This document shows, piece by piece, positions 61,320-64,000 of a DNA stretch of 64,000 bases. The position numbers were made by a program, and so were the translations under genes. The stretch is from contig CM040741.1 of assembly GCA_022829145.1 (NCBI GenBank), positions 60,624,547 through 60,688,546 of the forward strand, written 5' to 3'. The notes under the pieces are model-generated. The model was given only the letters and a program-made list of their open reading frames with translations, did not search any database and was not told where the DNA came from. The DNA is from Albula goreensis (taxonomy: Eukaryota; Chordata; Actinopteri; Albuliformes; Albulidae). Position 1 is the first letter of the stretch; each line of letters begins with the position of its first letter.

Positions 61320-61950
61320 GTGGAGTCCCAAAATCTAGCTGCCTTGGACTGTTAATGTACAATGTACATTGTTTTTACCAATGATGTCCCTCTGGTACTT
61401 TGCAAATCTGAAGCATGTGTGTTTGACAATGATATAATGGCTCATATGTCAGGCGATTCTGTAGCAGAACTTAAAGTAGCTGTATAATAGAATCTGACAC
61501 ATATAGTAAACTGGGTTACTCTTAGTAAATTGGTGCTAAATACCAAGACAGCTAAAATGATGTTAATATGTTCTAGTTGAAATGGAAAGGAACAGCCTTC
61601 ACTGCATTGTAAAATAGGCAGTCTATTTTTGGAAGTGTCTGAGGACAAACTGTGAGGAGTCTTGGTCGACATTGATCTAATTTAGTCGTCTCATGTCACC
61701 CAGGAAAAAAATGAATGAATCAAAACATCTTACATGATTCAGTGGATTGCAAATGTCTTATAACATAACCCTATAAAAGTGATATCTCAAGCATTGATAC
61801 TACCAGGTCAACCATTCCTCCATGCTGTGGGGTAATTTCAAAACAAATGACTGAATGAGACTAAAGGTCAACCGAAACAAGGCAGGCAGAATGATTCTTT
61901 GATGTGACAGAGAGATGTCCTGCCTGAAGGCATATGAAGCAAAATAAGGT
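61320..61950 (+). mobile_element. LINE reverse transcriptase remnant
   Basis: One frame from 61365 to about 61713 preserves the order of non-LTR reverse transcriptase motifs. FTNDVPLVL stands for the usual FINDLP. FDND at 61422-61433 replaces the catalytic Y/FADD, losing an Ala-Asp pair, and is followed by SGDSVAEL. SKLVLNTKTAKMML (about 61521-61562) stands for NKLVLNxxKTK. VSEDKL and GVLVDIDLI stand for the LGVxID block. After a frame change, 61798-61950 carries SSMLWGN and RLKVNRNKAGRMIL, equivalent to the LQNRAARxI segment. Several in-frame stops show the copy is dead. The C-terminal motifs suggest an L2/Rex1-like clade. Endonuclease and gag-like parts are absent. Confidence 0.7.
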
Positions 61951-62126
61951 AACCAGGGTAAGCTGTTCGCCTGGGATTCTTGCACTTGGGTGTTGCCAGC
62001 TACAGCTTGAGGTTTGCATTTAGCAAGGGAACAAAGGCCCCCACCTGTCCAAAGATGATAGGGGTTAAGACAGTTAGGTTCCATGGGCTCATCGCTGTTT
62101 AGGAGCCCCCACTGGACAGTGTACAT

Positions 62127-62345
62127 CAGTGGCATCCCCTGAAATTTTCATAGAGGTGGCCCGATGGGACCACTGAAAATCTTGGGGTGACACACCAAAA
62201 CCAAAAGCCATGAGTGAATTTCAGGAATTAATTTTATGCTGGTGTCATATACAGGCTAAACTAGTGGGGTTGGGGGGGCAGTGGGGGCCAGCGGTTGCAT
62301 CAGGGTGGCATGGCCCCCCCTGGGCCCCCCTTGGTGGCGCCATTG
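62127..62345. mobile_element. hAT-like non-autonomous element
   Basis: The left end CAGTGGCATCCCCTG and right end GTGGCGCCATTG form imperfect inverted termini (CAGTGGC versus CAATGGC). The flanking octamers GTGTACAT (62119-62126) and GTATATAT (62346-62353) agree at 6 of 8 positions, as an aged 8-bp target duplication would. The inside, with GAGGTGGCCC, CACTGAAAATCTTGGGG and a GGGGGGCAGTGGGGGCCAGC stretch, matches a fish element whose ends read CAGTGGCGG and CCGCCACTG. Confidence 0.6.
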
Positions 62346-62353
62346 GTATATAT

Positions 62354-63145
62354 TAGCTTAGCATATGCTATATTCTACAAGCAACATCGGTAGTGAATGG
62401 TGTGTGAATGGTGCTGTGGTATGGTGCTGTGTGAGAAGAGGTGAAATTGCTGTCACATGAGCCAGAGGATTCAGGCTCATGGCTGTCCTCCCACTGCCAG
62501 CAGAGCAACATTTATTTCACATGCAGTTTAAAGAAATGGAAAAAAAAATTGGCAAACAATAAAATTACACAAATACACCATAATCATACAATGTCCTGAT
62601 AGTAAAGAGCTTGGGAAAAGACTGGAATAATCTGTGCAATGAGGGTAAAAATCAGTCAATAAAGGGCTTCTAAAGTAATTCTTTGGACTAATATTGTGGA
62701 TTCAAATCACAGAATAAATGTATTTACAGACGGAAGTTTTTAAGACCCATAATACGAACAGATTTATACTCTATTTTTTTTTCTAAACCACTATTCGTTA
62801 TTAGGTCAGACTCTGACAGTCTTTTGTTTTTGTTTTGTCTTAGATCTCTTAGAGGAATATCCTGATAGGCTTCACTAAGCCATGCCTTACAAAATAATCT
62901 TGTATTATGTAGTTTTTTTTTTTTTTTGCTGTAGGCCTTTAAAATAGAGTTTGTTGGAACAGCCTCTCTTGGTTGAAATTGACTCAATTTCAATCGTTTT
63001 TAAATCTGCATTGTATGTACTACAGCTTGTATAATTCTGAGGTAGTGAAAGTGTGCTTCAGGCTGTAATTGTCTAGTGTGTGGTTTGTAAACCAGCTCTA
63101 TGTATCACACTACAACCTTGAACACAGTGATCTGATAAACAATAA
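62354..63145. other. AT-rich unique DNA, no gene recognised
   Basis: A poly-T run lies at about 62911-62927. The minus frame 62724-62993 spans it and contains a poly-Lys artefact. Confidence 0.5.
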
Positions 63146-63224
63146 TGTGTGTGTTTGTGTGTGTGTGTGTGTGTATGTGTGTGCGTTTTTGTCTGTGCTC
63201 ATGTGTGTGCATCTGTGTGTGTGT
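63146..63224. repeat. Impure (TG)n microsatellite
   Basis: TG runs interrupted by TTTG, CGTTTTTG and CTCA words. Confidence 0.9.
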
Positions 63225-64000
63225 ACTTGGTCCTGTTGAATACATAAAAATAAGAGAAACCTATGTCAGTTATTTATGCCTTATCTAGTATGAGTTCAGT
63301 GTGGATAAGGTAGTCATGCTTGACCAGATATTTTACTGTATGGAACATGGAAACGTCCTTATCTTACACAGAGAGAATGAGGTCTGGCATCACACATTAA
63401 AGGAACACTCTTGCTTCCTGATTTTTTGTGAAGAAAGTGAAACGGAAGCAGAGCTTGTTATTGCAGGACTTCATAGTATTTCATTTTCAAAGCTACTTGC
63501 CCTTCTTTTGTCAGTAATACATATATATGTATATACATATATGCAACAATATATGTTGTGGTGTGAGGGAAATTGTTTTAGGCATGAATAAAAATGAATT
63601 TTTACAGATGAAATACAAATATTTTTTCCTGATTTGCCAATTTTTGGACCTTAATCCTATTGCAAAATCATTTTCAAACTGCAGGTTTAAAAATCAGGTG
63701 GGCTTTTAGCACTGATATTCTAAAGGGTGCTGAGCGTATCATGGCTGAGCCTATGAGAGTGCTGATTCTGCCCTGCCTTTGGCCCTGCTTTGAGCCAGTG
63801 GTGTACAGGGGCTTGGTAAGTGCAGAGATGCAGCAGCCAGCAGCAGCTACAGCTAGAAATGGCTGGCCTTCTTAGAATTGTAGCGCTCTCAATAGCCGGC
63901 CACATGAAATTAAGAAGAAATATACTAGAGTTTCTGTAGTGTCAGCCAATTAATTTACAGCTTGGCAGCATACTGTAACACATGTAGAGTGCAGCTCATT
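63225..64000. other. Unique DNA, no gene recognised
   Basis: A 96-codon frame (63301-63591) and a 71-codon frame (63660-63875) are open but have no identifiable domain, and the first opens on GTG. A TATATGTATATACATATA palindromic word lies at about 63523-63541. Confidence 0.45.

Noticed and set aside
63301..63591. 96-codon plus-strand frame
   Set aside because: It opens on GTG, ends in AT-repeat-derived residues and has no recognisable domain.

Overview
This window looks like nuclear DNA from a vertebrate, most likely a ray-finned fish. It is AT-rich and poor in CpG apart from one short patch. It has long (TG)n, (GA)n and (CATA)n microsatellites and scattered poly-A runs. It also carries decayed transposable elements of types common in fish: a Harbinger-like element, several short non-autonomous DNA elements, a tRNA-derived SINE, a LINE reverse transcriptase remnant and a candidate solo LTR. 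No open frame exceeds about 137 codons, and the longest ones are low-complexity or nondescript. I see no intact protein-coding gene, no rRNA or tRNA gene, and no bacterial or phage features. The window is best read as a gene desert or the inside of a very large intron. Species and neighbouring genes cannot be told from the sequence.

Layout. 1-5000: a 1.9 kb Harbinger-like element (1714-3588) with a broken MYB/SANT-like gene and a 207-bp palindrome inside it, plus SINE-tail and short-element fragments. 5000-15200: unique DNA with a TGACAG cluster, two exon-like blocks (7759-7890 and 8679-8757), a (TG)39 tract, a minus-strand SINE and a candidate solo LTR (14779-15153). 15200-27000: mostly unique DNA with a miRNA-like hairpin (24928-25056) and a (GA)n tract. 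27000-36000: the most regulatory-looking part, with several blocks dense in homeodomain, SOX, TCF/LEF, NFI and MEIS-type motifs, a CpG-rich patch with a possible minus-strand first exon (about 31372-31785), and a 156-bp element with 24-bp perfect terminal repeats (32219-32374). 36000-47000: a hairpin-bearing regulatory-looking block (40960-41480), a hAT-type element, spliced-looking minus-strand exons (43519-44280), and a large inverted duplication with arms of about 270 bp (45785-46463). 47000-56000: low-complexity DNA, microsatellites and little else. 56000-61130: a second run of regulatory-looking blocks and a possible terminal exon (58716-58831). 61320-62345: LINE remnant followed by a hAT-like element.

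How it works together: nothing forms an operon or pathway. If the motif-dense blocks are real enhancers, they would act on a developmental gene outside the window. That is inference from motif content and texture only; no alignment was available. The observations most worth testing are the 45.8-46.5 kb inverted duplication, the phase-consistent exon candidates (7.76/8.68 kb, 43.5 kb minus, 58.7 kb), the CpG-rich patch at 31.5 kb and the hairpin at 24.9 kb.
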